DNA of 64,000 nucleotides from Alkalibacterium olivapovliticus (GCF_003003275.1 NZ_PVTO01000014.1:1-64000); one strand, 5' to 3'; shown: positions 37,785-48,949, counted from the stretch's first letter. Made by a program: numbers and translations. Notes: generated by a model not told the origin, from the letters alone.

Positions 37785-38780
37785 ATGACTAAGCAATTAT
37801 TGACTTTAAAAGATGCGTATAAAGATTACTTCAAAGTAGGAGTAGCCGTTAGTCCGGAAACACTTGAGAGAGACGGGGACCTGATCATCAAGCAGTTTAA
37901 CAGCTTAACAGCTGAGAATGTCATGAAACCTGAGGAAGTACAACCCGAAGAAGGCACTTTTACATTTGATAAAGCTGACAGTATCGTTGACTTTGCTAAA
38001 GCCAATGATATGATGATGCGAGGACACACTCTGGTCTGGCACAATCAGACTCCTGAATGGGTATTTAAAGACGGAGATAAAGCTGCCAGCCGTGAACTAG
38101 CCCTGGACCGTATGAAGAAACACATAGATGTGGTGATGAATCACTTTAAAACACCCTTCTATGCATGGGATGTCATCAATGAAGTGATTGCTGATGAAGG
38201 AAATGACCTGTTGCGTGAATCGCCGTGGCGTTCTATAATTGGAGACGACTACGTACAGAAGGCTTTCGAATTTGCAAGACAAGCAAATCCTGATGTCGCT
38301 TTGTATTATAATGACTACAATGAATCTCATCCTGCTAAAAGAGATAAAATTTATTCTATGATTAAAGATATGATGGATAAGGGAACACCAATTGATGGTG
38401 TTGGACTGCAGGCTCACTGGGGTCTTGAAGATCCTAGCCTGGATAATATCAGAGCCGCAATCGAAAAATACGCATCACTTGGTTTAAAACTGCAGGTCAC
38501 TGAAATGGACGTGTCTGTCTTCAACTTTGGTGATAAGCGTACAGATTTGACTTCACCAACCGATGAGATGATGGAGAAACAAGCTGAACGTTACGATGCC
38601 TTTTTCTCATTATTCAGAGAATACAGCGAACATATCGACTCCGTAACGTTATGGGCTGCAAGTGATCGCTACAACTGGCTGGATGATTTCCCAGTACGTG
38701 GACGCAAGAACTGGCCGATGTTATTTGATGTCAACAATCAACCGAAAGAGAGCTTTAACAAAGTCGTCTCTTTTAAATAA
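37785..38780 (+). CDS. xynA: Intracellular endo-1,4-beta-xylanase, GH10
   Basis: A compact 331-residue GH10 catalytic domain with no signal peptide or carbohydrate-binding module. Acid/base Glu133 in WDVINEV and nucleophile Glu240 in VTEMDVS are clear, as is the substrate-binding RGHTLVWHNQTPEW. Such small GH10 enzymes (IXT6-like) act in the cytoplasm on short, decorated xylo-oligosaccharides. AAAGGAG precedes the ATG. Confidence 0.95.
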   Translation: MTKQLLTLKDAYKDYFKVGVAVSPETLERDGDLIIKQFNSLTAENVMKPEEVQPEEGTFTFDKADSIVDFAKANDMMMRGHTLVWHNQTPEWVFKDGDKAASRELALDRMKKHIDVVMNHFKTPFYAWDVINEVIADEGNDLLRESPWRSIIGDDYVQKAFEFARQANPDVALYYNDYNESHPAKRDKIYSMIKDMMDKGTPIDGVGLQAHWGLEDPSLDNIRAAIEKYASLGLKLQVTEMDVSVFNFGDKRTDLTSPTDEMMEKQAERYDAFFSLFREYSEHIDSVTLWAASDRYNWLDDFPVRGRKNWPMLFDVNNQPKESFNKVVSFK

Positions 38781-38810
38781 TCAACCGGGTATTAAGGAAG
38801 GAAGAAGAAC

Positions 38811-39701
38811 ATGACAATAGCAATGCTTAGAGGACACGCTTCAACGGAAATGAAAGGAAACCGATTAATTCTAATGGTAGGTTATGTTCTATCATTGGTA
38901 ACATGGACGTTGACTGCTCAAATCTTCATTACTATTTTTGGATTTGACCGAGCCTTTTCTATAATTGATCTTTTCGTTGAAGGATGGAACAATTTTTCAT
39001 GGACTCATCTGTTATTACCTGTTCTTCTTATTATTCTGTTTTTACTAGGCGATATGCTCCACATGAGCTACCGCTGGTTTGGGCTGGATCTGTTAATGGG
39101 CAAAGAACTGGACGTCAAAAGAGTCTTTCAAGGCTTCCAGAAAGAGAATGGTAAAAAGCTGTTTTCACTGATCGCGCTAAGAGGAGTGATTGTGCTGGGG
39201 TGGACGTTACTATTTGTCCTGCCAGGAATCTGGAAGGCTTATCTCTACAGTCAGGCAGCAAATTGTCTGAAAGACGATCCGACATTAAGTTCGATGGATG
39301 CTTTGAAGAAGTCTGAAGAGTTGATGAAAGGGAACAGCTACAAATATGCGATTCTCCAAGGTGTTTTCGCTCCGTGGTATGTGGTCCCGATTGGACTGTT
39401 CGCATTTTTCGTCTGGAGTAACCGAAGTGAACTTCAAGTGGGACTGGAAATGGGACAAGAAGGAGCAGAACTGATTTTTGGAGTTGTACTGGCCTTTCTT
39501 CTGATTATCGGACTCGTTCTACTCTTGTTTTCTCTATACATCGAACCTTACAAGATGGTATCAAAACAAGCTTTTTACCAGTTTATAGCTCATCCTGCGG
39601 TAGAAGATCCTTATGATGACTTTGAGAAAGAGCTGATGGATCGTCAAGGAATGAAAGGCAAACGAAATCAAGGAAAAACTAATCAACGAAAAAAATTATA
39701 G
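38811..39701 (+). CDS. DUF975 family membrane protein
   Basis: A 296-residue polytopic protein. The central FVLPGIWKAYLYSQAANCLKDDP followed by SSMDALKKSEELMKGN is the DUF975 signature (residues about 130-180). About six hydrophobic segments; the C-terminal tail is basic. Function unknown. Its place inside a polysaccharide operon, like the two DUF624 genes, suggests a membrane accessory role, but this is only context. AAGGAAG precedes the ATG. Confidence 0.75.
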   Translation: MTIAMLRGHASTEMKGNRLILMVGYVLSLVTWTLTAQIFITIFGFDRAFSIIDLFVEGWNNFSWTHLLLPVLLIILFLLGDMLHMSYRWFGLDLLMGKELDVKRVFQGFQKENGKKLFSLIALRGVIVLGWTLLFVLPGIWKAYLYSQAANCLKDDPTLSSMDALKKSEELMKGNSYKYAILQGVFAPWYVVPIGLFAFFVWSNRSELQVGLEMGQEGAELIFGVVLAFLLIIGLVLLLFSLYIEPYKMVSKQAFYQFIAHPAVEDPYDDFEKELMDRQGMKGKRNQGKTNQRKKL

Positions 39702-39733
39702 TACCTATTATCTTATGAAAAGAAGGAAACTGC

Positions 39734-41623
39734 ATGAGTATAACAGATCAGCTCAGATTACCGAATACGTTAAGCGATGGCATGATTATTCAGCAACAGA
39801 AACCGATTTATTTTTCAGGAAAAGATAAAGCTGGTCTAACGCTGTCAGTCGAGTTTAATGGACTTAAAGAACTGACCATTGTGGATGAACATGGGAACTG
39901 GACTCTATCTTTTCCATCTATGGAAGCTGGAGGCCCCTTTACTGTAACAGTATCAGGGTCAAGTGAAAAAATTATCTCTGATGTGTATCTTGGCGAAGTA
40001 TGGCTAATCGGTGGGCAGTCGAATATGGAATTGCCAATCAACCGGACGTACGATGAGTTTAAAGAAGAGATAGACGCAGCTCATTATCCTCTGATTCGCC
40101 AGTTTCATGTTGAAACGGATCTGGCTTTTGAAGGACCTAAAGACGTAATGGAACAGGGAGAATGGAAGTCAGCTGTTCAGGAAAACATTCAGGATTTCTC
40201 TTCACTCGGATTCTTTTATGCGAAAAAGTTACACGAAGAGCTAAATATACCAGTAGGCATTATTCACACAGCTGTTGGGGGAACACCGGTCGAAGCGTGG
40301 ATGAAAGAAGAGACGCTGCGCTCCCTTGGCAGTTATGACGCCGAACTGGACTACTGGAAAGATCCAAACAATGTTGAAGCAGAAATTATAAAAGATGCTG
40401 ATATAACAAAAACCTGGTATGATGACTTGAATCAGAACGATTTAGGCTACACCGAAGAGGTCAAATGGTATGAAGAGACTTTGGATGATCAATCCTGGAG
40501 AGCTGTTTCGGTTCCATTTATGTTTAAAGATGTGGAGGACTTGTATAGCTTCTCTGGAGTTGTCTGGTTCAGGAAAACGTTTTTTGTGACAGAAGACGAT
40601 TTGATATCTGATTCGTTCAGGATCAGACTAGGCTCACTGATCAACGGAGATGAGACCTATTTAAACGGAAAGAAAATAGGGGAGACGGGCTACCGCTATC
40701 CGCCGCGTAAATACCCTATAAAATCATTAGATTTGAAATCAGGAATGAACACTCTTGTCGTTCGTCTGTCGATCGATGCAGGAAATGGTGGATTTATCCC
40801 CACTTTTCCTTACGAAATCGAATTAGGGCATAAAACGATTGATCTGGAAGGGCGCTGGTCTTATAAAATCGGCTACCGTAAGGAAAAGATCGAACCTATG
40901 CTGTTCCTCCACTATAAACCGTCAGTACTCTACAATGCGATACTTCATCCGTTAAGAAATGTGTCCGTTCGTGGATTTTTGTTCTATCAGGGCGAGTCCA
41001 ACACGGGACAACCTAATGGATACAAAGATTTGATGAAACTGATGATTGCTGACTGGCGTGAACTCTTTAAAGATGACGTCCCATTTTATTATGTTCAGCT
41101 GGCTAATTATATTGACCCTGCTGGAGATGGTGATGACCACCAGTGGGCGGTTCTAAGATATGAACAGGACCGTGTCCGCTTCGAAAATGACAAGGTGGAA
41201 ATGGTGCCGGCTTATGATTGTGGCATTTCTTATGAACTTCATCCACATGATAAAAAAACGTTAGCACATCGATTAGCTCACGTTTCTTTATATAGAGACT
41301 ATGGAACTGGCCAGCCCTATGAAAATATTGAAATATCTACTATTTCTCATGAAGGAAATCTTATACGCTTGACCATCAAAAATCTGACTGGGAATCTGAT
41401 TCAATCTGCGCTTTCACCTGAAATTGAAATAGAGATCAGTGGTGCTTGGGTTCTGCAAAGTGAATTTTCTATAAAAGCAAATGCGGTTGAACTACTTGTT
41501 GAAGATTCAGTTAGAGATGCGATTACCGGCGTGAGGTATGGATGGCGTAATGATCCTAAAGGGTATCTATATGATTCGGAATCTGATTTACCTCTTTTAC
41601 CTTTTACATGTCCTCTAATTTAA
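39734..41623 (+). CDS. Sialate O-acetylesterase-like (SASA) esterase, probable xylan acetylesterase
   Basis: A 629-residue SGNH-type esterase. The nucleophile block is GGQSNMEL with Ser96, and the catalytic His503 lies in ELHPHDKKT; AVGGTPVEAW and FYQGESN are further family motifs. The SASA domain is interrupted by a sugar-binding jelly-roll insertion (about 215-370). No signal peptide. Named after sialic-acid esterases, but in this operon acetyl groups of xylo-oligosaccharides are the far likelier substrate. It is the last gene before a strong terminator. Confidence 0.85.
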   Translation: MSITDQLRLPNTLSDGMIIQQQKPIYFSGKDKAGLTLSVEFNGLKELTIVDEHGNWTLSFPSMEAGGPFTVTVSGSSEKIISDVYLGEVWLIGGQSNMELPINRTYDEFKEEIDAAHYPLIRQFHVETDLAFEGPKDVMEQGEWKSAVQENIQDFSSLGFFYAKKLHEELNIPVGIIHTAVGGTPVEAWMKEETLRSLGSYDAELDYWKDPNNVEAEIIKDADITKTWYDDLNQNDLGYTEEVKWYEETLDDQSWRAVSVPFMFKDVEDLYSFSGVVWFRKTFFVTEDDLISDSFRIRLGSLINGDETYLNGKKIGETGYRYPPRKYPIKSLDLKSGMNTLVVRLSIDAGNGGFIPTFPYEIELGHKTIDLEGRWSYKIGYRKEKIEPMLFLHYKPSVLYNAILHPLRNVSVRGFLFYQGESNTGQPNGYKDLMKLMIADWRELFKDDVPFYYVQLANYIDPAGDGDDHQWAVLRYEQDRVRFENDKVEMVPAYDCGISYELHPHDKKTLAHRLAHVSLYRDYGTGQPYENIEISTISHEGNLIRLTIKNLTGNLIQSALSPEIEIEISGAWVLQSEFSIKANAVELLVEDSVRDAITGVRYGWRNDPKGYLYDSESDLPLLPFTCPLI

Positions 41624-41630
41624 GCACAAT

Positions 41631-41677
41631 AAAACGTCTGATTCGGTGATTATAAGCCGAATCAGACGTTTTAATTT
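41631..41677. terminator. Bidirectional terminator after the esterase gene
   Basis: AAAACGTCTGATTCGG (41631-41646) pairs perfectly with CCGAATCAGACGTTTT (41657-41672). It also serves the convergent small gene at 41708-41902. Confidence 0.9.
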
Positions 41678-41707
41678 TTCACTACATCAATTATAGATTA
41701 GTAAACA

Positions 41708-41902
41708 CTAGTCATTATTCTTTTTTTCCTGCTTAGTATTTTCTAAATCGTCTACTTTATCGAGATTAAATGGTTTTTCATCCTCTGTGGCAGCTTCTTT
41801 AGCCTTTTTGTTCTCTTCAGTAGAGTTGTCTTCCTCTTTAATATCTTTAGCAATATCAATGGGCATAAACTGACTACCCGATTGAACAGGTCCATTCTGC
41901 AT
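41708..41902 (-). CDS. Small acidic protein (64 aa), paralog of the next small gene
   Basis: Not a family I recognise. It starts MQNGPVQSG, is rich in Lys/Glu/Asp and lacks membrane segments or cysteines. It shares with the 69-residue protein at 42120-42329 the frame MQN-x-P, SG, P-I/V-D and the C-terminal block KPFN-L/V-DKVD-D/E-LE. A good AAAGGAG site lies about 10 bases before the ATG. Two related genes with ribosome sites and separate terminators argue that it is real. The sequence looks largely disordered apart from the conserved block. Function unknown. Confidence 0.7.
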   Translation of the reverse strand: MQNGPVQSGSQFMPIDIAKDIKEEDNSTEENKKAKEAATEDEKPFNLDKVDDLENTKQEKKNND

Positions 41903-42029
41903 AGGGGCAAACTCCTTTCAATTATTAAAGTCAGCCTATCATATTTAAATAGACAGCGCTAACAAAATGCTCTAAGGGTATAGTTTTGTACTACAAGAGC
42001 GGTTAAGTTTAATTTCAAACCATTGATAT

Positions 42030-42078
42030 AAAAAGAGTCCGACCTGGAAGTGGCTATAAACCAGTGCGGACCCTTTTT
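42030..42078 (-). terminator. Terminator of the upstream small gene
   Basis: GTCCG (42037-42041) pairs with CGGAC (42067-42071), extended by A/T pairs, with an inner CTGG/CCAG stem. On the minus strand it ends in TTTTTATAT. Confidence 0.7.
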
Positions 42079-42119
42079 CAATTGAAACCTACACTAAAAA
42101 GAGTAGCAGGGTGATAAGG

Positions 42120-42329
42120 TTACTCTTTGTTATTTTCATCCTTGGATTTTTCCAACTCATCTACTTTATCTACATTAAATGGTTTAGCATCATCTGGATG
42201 AGATTCTTTTTCTTTTTCTTCATCAGATTTTTCAACTTCACCATCAGCTAATTCCTTTTTAGTCTTTTTAGCTGCCTCTGCATCTACTGGAAGAGAAGGG
42301 TTTCCTGACATTGACGGATCATTTTGCAT
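42120..42329 (-). CDS. Small acidic protein (69 aa)
   Basis: Unrecognised. MQNDPSMSGNPSLPVDAEAAK, then a Lys/Glu/Asp-rich middle, and the block KPFNVDKVDELEKSK shared with its neighbour at 41708-41902. AAGGGAG is placed about 10 bases before the ATG. It is divergent from xylA across about 200 bases. No signal peptide or membrane segment. A stress-related or nucleic-acid/protein-binding small protein is possible, but nothing shows this. Confidence 0.7.
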   Translation of the reverse strand: MQNDPSMSGNPSLPVDAEAAKKTKKELADGEVEKSDEEKEKESHPDDAKPFNVDKVDELEKSKDENNKE

Positions 42330-42447
42330 AAACTAATCAACTCCCTTAAATTTATAAAAACAGTATATCACAATGAGTTCAATAACGCTTTCATACTGCT
42401 TACTGCAAATAGAAATTGAAATAGTTAAAATAATTCAGAAAAAGTTA

Positions 42448-42501
42448 TTGACACCGTTTACAGAATAGGGTATTGTTAGTTAGTAAGTTAAACCAACTAA
42501 C
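42448..42501 (+). promoter_or_regulatory. xylA promoter with cre and XylR operator
   Basis: TTGACA (42448-42453), 17 bases, TATTGT (42471-42476). TGACACCGTTTACA (42449-42462) is a full match to TGWNANCGNTNWCA and overlaps the -35. Downstream GTAAGTT-AAACC-AACTAAC (42483-42501) is the same 19-bp XylR operator as at aguA with one change; an additional half-site GTTAGTT stands at 42475-42481. The order promoter, cre, XylR site is shared with the aguA operon. Confidence 0.85.
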
Positions 42502-42535
42502 ACTTATATATAAAATGAGAGGAGAAATAGCTTAT

Positions 42536-43864
42536 ATGGCATATTTTGATAATATTAGTAAAATTAAATTTGATGGACCACAATCTAAAGATCCATTAGC
42601 ATTTAAATTTTACAACCCTGAAGAACAAATCAACGGAAAATCAATGGAGGAAACACTGAAATTTGGTGTGGCTTACTGGCACACATTCATGGAAGATCTA
42701 TCTGACCCATTTGGTGTTGGAACTGCAGAACGTCCATGGGACAAATACTCAGATCCAATGGATAGAGCAAAAGCTCGCGTTGATGCAAGTTTTGAATTCT
42801 TTGATAAATTAGGCGTTCCATATTTCTGTTTCCATGACTTTGATATCGCACCTGAAGGAAGCAACTTAAAAGAAACATTAGCTAACCAAGATGTCATCGT
42901 TGATATGATGGAAGACTACATGAAAGACAGCAAAGTGAAACTGCTTTGGAATACAGTAAATAACTTTACTAATCCAATGTTCGTACACGGAGCTTCAACT
43001 TCAAGCAATGCTGATGTATTTGCATATGCAGCTGCAAAAGTGAAAAAAGGCCTGGAAGTTGGGAAACGTTTAGGATCAGAAAGTTACGTATTCTGGGGCG
43101 GACGTGAAGGATATGAAAGCTTACTTAACACTAATATGGGTCTTGAACTGGACAACCTGGCACGTTTCTTCCACATGGCTAATGACTATGCGAAAGAAAT
43201 CGGCTTCGATGCTCAATTCCTGATCGAACCTAAACCAAAAGAACCAACAACTCACCAATATGACTTTGATGTGGCTCACGGTTTTGCATTCCTGCAGAAA
43301 TATAACTTACAGGATGTATTCAAATTCAATATTGAAGCTAACCATGCAACTCTTGCAGGACACAGTTTCGAACATGAATTACACTATGCACGCATTAACG
43401 GCATGCTGGGTTCTGTAGATGCCAACCAGGGTCACCCTCAATTAGGCTGGGATACAGACGAATTCCCATCAGATTTATACGCTACAACACTAGCAATGTA
43501 TGAAATTCTGAAAAATGGTGGACTTGAAAAAGGTGGATTGAACTTTGATGCTAAAGTTCGTCGTACATCATTCAAACCGGAAGACTTATTCAAAGCTCAT
43601 ATCGTAGGAATGGACAGCTTTGCACTTGGCGCTAAAGTAGCTCAACGTTTAATTGATGACAAAGCACTTGAGTCAATTGTTGAAAAACGTTACAGCTCGT
43701 TCAATCAGGGTATTGGTAAAGAGATCGTTGACGGAAAAACAGACTTCAAAAAATTACAGGACTACGCTCTTAAACTGGACAAAGTTGAAAACGAATCTGG
43801 TAATGTAGAAGTCATCAAGTCTATCTTGAATCAGTATTTAGTTACGACAATTGCTCAAGGGTAA
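42536..43864 (+). CDS. xylA: Xylose isomerase
   Basis: A 442-residue class II xylose isomerase converting D-xylose to D-xylulose. The active-site pair His100/Asp103 lies in [55 protein letters not shown] and [16 protein letters not shown] supply the metal ligands. The ATG at 42536 follows AGAGGAG; the frame is open upstream to 42473 but those codons overlap the promoter. Transcribed alone, ending at the hairpin 43905-43942. Confidence 0.96.
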   Translation: MAYFDNISKIKFDGPQSKDPLAFKFYNPEEQINGKSMEETLKFGVAYWHTFMEDLSDPFGVGTAERPWDKYSDPMDRAKARVDASFEFFDKLGVPYFCFHDFDIAPEGSNLKETLANQDVIVDMMEDYMKDSKVKLLWNTVNNFTNPMFVHGASTSSNADVFAYAAAKVKKGLEVGKRLGSESYVFWGGREGYESLLNTNMGLELDNLARFFHMANDYAKEIGFDAQFLIEPKPKEPTTHQYDFDVAHGFAFLQKYNLQDVFKFNIEANHATLAGHSFEHELHYARINGMLGSVDANQGHPQLGWDTDEFPSDLYATTLAMYEILKNGGLEKGGLNFDAKVRRTSFKPEDLFKAHIVGMDSFALGAKVAQRLIDDKALESIVEKRYSSFNQGIGKEIVDGKTDFKKLQDYALKLDKVENESGNVEVIKSILNQYLVTTIAQG

Positions 43865-43904
43865 CAGACCGTTTAATTATTAAAATGAAATAATGATTAT
43901 AAAG

Positions 43905-43942
43905 CACTGCACAGATTACTAAACATTAATCCTTGTGCAGTG
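43905..43942 (+). terminator. Stem-loop after xylA
   Basis: CACTGCACA (43905-43913) pairs with TGTGCAGTG (43934-43942), loop of 20 bases, followed by a weak TATTTAT tail. Confidence 0.6.
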
Positions 43943-44028
43943 TATTTATACCATGAATTATTATCTCTAATTGATGATGCTTGAATACAGATTATCATAT
44001 TAAATTTCTACTCAATTAAAACTTGCTA

Positions 44029-44060
44029 TTGTAAGCGGAATCAATCAGTTTTTTCAAACT
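44029..44060 (+). promoter_or_regulatory. cre and XylR-like palindrome before the second LplA-type gene
   Basis: TTGTAAGCGGAATCA (44029-44043) fits WTGNAANCGNWNNCA fully. AGTTTTTTCAAACT (44047-44060) is an AGTTT/AAACT inverted repeat resembling the XylR half-sites. A TATAAT stands at 44079-44084, with no good -35. Confidence 0.5.
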
Positions 44061-44113
44061 AATTAAACACTAAAATACTATAATCATTCTAATGATTAAA
44101 ATGGAGGAAATTA

Positions 44114-45781
44114 ATGAGATCTTTATCAAAAAAATATTTACTGACTAGTGCAACTTTATGTGGCGCTTTACTGCTGGCGGCTTGTAACGGAGATGCTACT
44201 GGAAGTGAATCCGAAGAGGAAATCACTGAAGACGACATTGGGTCAGTTGGGGCAATGGAAAGTTTTGAAGTTGGCGATACCTTTGTGGCTACAGAACCAT
44301 TAGATATTGGTATTCTATACAGAGATCTTCCTGCTTATCCACTGGAAACAGACTGGATGTTCTTTCAGGAGCTAGAAGAAAACAATAATGTTACTTTTGA
44401 CATAACTAGTGTCCCTCTATCAGATTGGGAAGAAAGACTTAATGTAACGATGGGTGCAGGTGATTTACCTGATTACTCTACAGATATCTGGTCTGGTCAC
44501 GAAACGCCATACGTTCCTTCAGGTACTGTACTGCCTATCTCTGACTATACTCACTTGATGCCTCACTTCCAGCAGCGTTTAGAAGATTGGGAAGGTGTTA
44601 ATGAGCAGATTGAAAACATGCGTCAGTTAGACGGAAAATACTATGTATTACCTGGAATCAATGAAAATATTCAATTTGACTTCAGTATGAAATACAACCA
44701 GACTGTATTTGAAGAATATGGTATTGAAGAACCTCAATCTTGGGATGAGTTAAGAGACGCACTAGTCATACTAAGAGATGAAACTGGAACAACTCCACTT
44801 ACTCTATGGTGGCAGGGAAATGCCACGTTCAACTTTGGTGGAGGATCCTTTGATACTATAGGTGGATGGGGTTCAATGGATGGGGCTATGTATGATCCTG
44901 ATACAGAAGAATTTGTTTATGCTCCAATGCAACAAGGCTACAAAGACATGATTGAATACTTCGCTGGCTTAACTGAAGATGGATTAATGGATCCAGAAGC
45001 ATTGACTCAAGATGATCAGATGGCTAGAGGTAAATTGATCAACCAGGAAGCGTTTGTCAGTTCCGGTAACATTGGGACAATTACTGATGTTAATGAAGGA
45101 CTTGATGATCAGTATGGCGAAGGTGAATTTGAATTTTCAAGATTACCGATCCTGGCTGGACCAAACGGACAGGTTATGCGTGGAGGAAACACGAACAGTG
45201 GTATCATGCTCAGTGCTGATGTTGCTGAAAGAGATGACTTCTTAGCACTACTACAATACATTGACTGGCAGTACTACAGTGACGAAGGAACTGAATTCGC
45301 TCACTGGGGTGTTGAAGGTGAAACATTTGAATACACTGACGATTTAGTCGGTGGATACAAACCGGTAGATGGAATCCGTTATGAACGTTTGAATGTTGGA
45401 GCTCCAGAATCGTTGCAAGAAGATTATGGTTTCGGTAATGCAGCTTTTGCTTACGCCGGACCAGCACACATTCGTCAATCAATCATGGAAGAAAAAGAAT
45501 TCAACTATCAGACTCGCATGAATGAAGAAGTTGAAATCCTTTTACCGGATCCGCCACGTCCAATGTCACCGGCTGATCAGGAACAGGCTTCATTGCTATC
45601 TACACCGTTACTAGATACTGTAGACCAATATACATTCAGATTTGTTACAGGACAATATTCTATGGACCGATGGGATGAATTCATGGAAGAACTTGAAGCT
45701 CAGAACGTTGATGCTTTCATGGAATTAGTGAACGAAGCTTACGCTGATTATCAGGAAGCTGTAGAATCCGCAACTGAATAA
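44114..45781 (+). CDS. LplA-type oligosaccharide-binding lipoprotein (2)
   Basis: A 555-residue binding protein with signal peptide and lipobox LAAC (Cys24). The mature start is strongly acidic (SESEEEITEDDIGS) and is followed by the paralog block SVGAMESFEVGDTFVATEPL. C-terminal QYTFRFVTGQYSMDRWDEFM is shared by the family. GGAGG precedes the ATG. It is a single-gene unit without permeases, so it must use the LplB/YtcP pair at 19710-21657 or another set outside. XylR/cre-like sites upstream suggest a xylo-oligosaccharide ligand. Confidence 0.9.
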   Translation: MRSLSKKYLLTSATLCGALLLAACNGDATGSESEEEITEDDIGSVGAMESFEVGDTFVATEPLDIGILYRDLPAYPLETDWMFFQELEENNNVTFDITSVPLSDWEERLNVTMGAGDLPDYSTDIWSGHETPYVPSGTVLPISDYTHLMPHFQQRLEDWEGVNEQIENMRQLDGKYYVLPGINENIQFDFSMKYNQTVFEEYGIEEPQSWDELRDALVILRDETGTTPLTLWWQGNATFNFGGGSFDTIGGWGSMDGAMYDPDTEEFVYAPMQQGYKDMIEYFAGLTEDGLMDPEALTQDDQMARGKLINQEAFVSSGNIGTITDVNEGLDDQYGEGEFEFSRLPILAGPNGQVMRGGNTNSGIMLSADVAERDDFLALLQYIDWQYYSDEGTEFAHWGVEGETFEYTDDLVGGYKPVDGIRYERLNVGAPESLQEDYGFGNAAFAYAGPAHIRQSIMEEKEFNYQTRMNEEVEILLPDPPRPMSPADQEQASLLSTPLLDTVDQYTFRFVTGQYSMDRWDEFMEELEAQNVDAFMELVNEAYADYQEAVESATE

Positions 45782-45807
45782 TTCTGTGATGGAATAAAAT
45801 AGAATAG

Positions 45808-45869
45808 AAAAAACCACTCGGTTAGTTAAAAGACAATTAGTGTCAGATAACTATGCGAGTGGTTTTTTT
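45808..45869. terminator. Bidirectional terminator between lipoprotein and MATE genes
   Basis: AAAAAACCACTCG (45808-45820) pairs with CGAGTGGTTTTTTT (45856-45869); long A and T runs serve both directions. The loop has an additional imperfect stem. Confidence 0.85.
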
Positions 45870-45871
45870 GC

Positions 45872-47239
45872 TTATAATGAAGGACTGACAAGGCGCTTAT
45901 TCATCCAGCGTTTTTGTTTCCATCTGAAGAACATCAAAAGACTTCTGATCCACTCATCAATAAGCATGGCACACCAGATGCCAGGAAGACCCAAACCGAG
46001 TACTATACCGAAGAGGTAAGCGAGAGGGACCATAACAGCCCACATGACCGTTACGCCGATCATGACTGGGAATTTTGCATCACCAGCGGCTCTTAACGCA
46101 CTGATGATGACTAGATTACCTGTACGGGCAGGTTGAAGCAGCAGCTCAATAAACAAAATGGAGGATCCTAAGGCAATGATGCCAGGATCGTCAGAAAAGA
46201 AACCGAAAATTTGTCTACCGAATATGGCGAACAGACTACCAATTATAATCGTCACAATAACAGCGAACTTCAAACCGGTAAACATATAGTGATAAGCTTC
46301 ATCCTGTTTGCGTGCCCCCACGAGCTGACCGATAAAAATCTGCATGCCTTTTGCGATCGACATGGAAAATATCACGAGCACGGATAGGAAAGTGTTTGAA
46401 TAGACTCTAGTGGCCAGGGCTGTTGCACCCAGCGTCGTAATCATGATAGTTAATACAATCTGACTAACATTATAGGATAATTGCTCACCAGCTGAGGGAA
46501 TACCGATCCCCAGAATTTTTGCTGCATATTTTTTCTTCAGATTAAAGAACGACTTAAGCGGTATTTTAACAGGCATTCGCTTGAACAACAGCATCAGCAT
46601 CCCTATCATAATAATAATTCTAACGACGGCCGTGGAAAGAGCCACTCCTGTAACTCCTATGCGAGGAAATCCCAATGCTCCAAAAATGAAGACGTAATTA
46701 CCGAATACATTTAGTACATTCATTATCAAGACTGAAATCATGACATCTTTGGTGTATCCCATGGCTTGAAGAATAGAAGAGACAGTTAAGATTAAGGCTT
46801 GAGCGAACAATGCGAATCCGACGATCATGGCATAACTGTTTGCATAAGCAAATAATTCAGCCTCCAAAGCAAACAGATTCAGTAGGAAATGCCGGTTAAA
46901 GCCGACAAACAGACTCACTGCCAATCCGAAAAGGAGGTTGATTGAAATAGCACTGGCAATTGTTTTTCTGACCCCATCTTTATCTCCGGCCCCAACATAT
47001 TGGGAGACCACCACTCCAGCGCCCATAGCCGTAAAATTGAACATGACGAACATGAACGTCATCAGCTGATTAACGACTCCTATAGCAGCAACTGCCTGAT
47101 CGGATACAAAACTAAGCATAAAGACATCCGTCATCTTCATCAGCATCTGAAGAAATACCTCTATAAATATTGGCCAAGTGATCATAAACATGTAGCGTCT
47201 GGCAGAAGAAGGGTTCTCCAGAGTAATTCCTTTTATCAT
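45872..47239 (-). CDS. MATE-family efflux transporter
   Basis: A twelve-segment membrane transporter of about 455 residues that would export small cationic or other compounds using an ion gradient. Typical features: ITWPIFIEVFLQMLMKMTDVFML at the start, GAGVVVSQYVGAGDKDGVRK after the second or third segment, and GIPSAGEQLSYNVSQIV at the beginning of the second half. Three in-frame ATGs (47251, 47248, 47239) follow AAGGA; 47239 has the best spacing. It interrupts the sugar region and is divergent from abfA. Substrate unknown; a role in sugar export is conceivable but unsupported. Confidence 0.88.
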   Translation of the reverse strand: MIKGITLENPSSARRYMFMITWPIFIEVFLQMLMKMTDVFMLSFVSDQAVAAIGVVNQLMTFMFVMFNFTAMGAGVVVSQYVGAGDKDGVRKTIASAISINLLFGLAVSLFVGFNRHFLLNLFALEAELFAYANSYAMIVGFALFAQALILTVSSILQAMGYTKDVMISVLIMNVLNVFGNYVFIFGALGFPRIGVTGVALSTAVVRIIIMIGMLMLLFKRMPVKIPLKSFFNLKKKYAAKILGIGIPSAGEQLSYNVSQIVLTIMITTLGATALATRVYSNTFLSVLVIFSMSIAKGMQIFIGQLVGARKQDEAYHYMFTGLKFAVIVTIIIGSLFAIFGRQIFGFFSDDPGIIALGSSILFIELLLQPARTGNLVIISALRAAGDAKFPVMIGVTVMWAVMVPLAYLFGIVLGLGLPGIWCAMLIDEWIRSLLMFFRWKQKRWMNKRLVSPSL

Positions 47240-47375
47240 AATTTTCATCATCCTTAGTTGTTCTAAAAAATAAGTACATGAAGAATTTTACCACTTGAAT
47301 AATATATAGCAAGGTAAAAAGCCCGGAAACTAAAGGTTTCTTCAAACTGGTAAGTATGAATAGTTTAAACGACTC

Positions 47376-48949
<1,574 letters not shown>

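Noticed and set aside
45872-47239. MATE gene as a sugar efflux component of the locus
   Set aside because: It is on the opposite strand between terminators and promoters of its own, with no shared control elements; nothing supports a sugar substrate.
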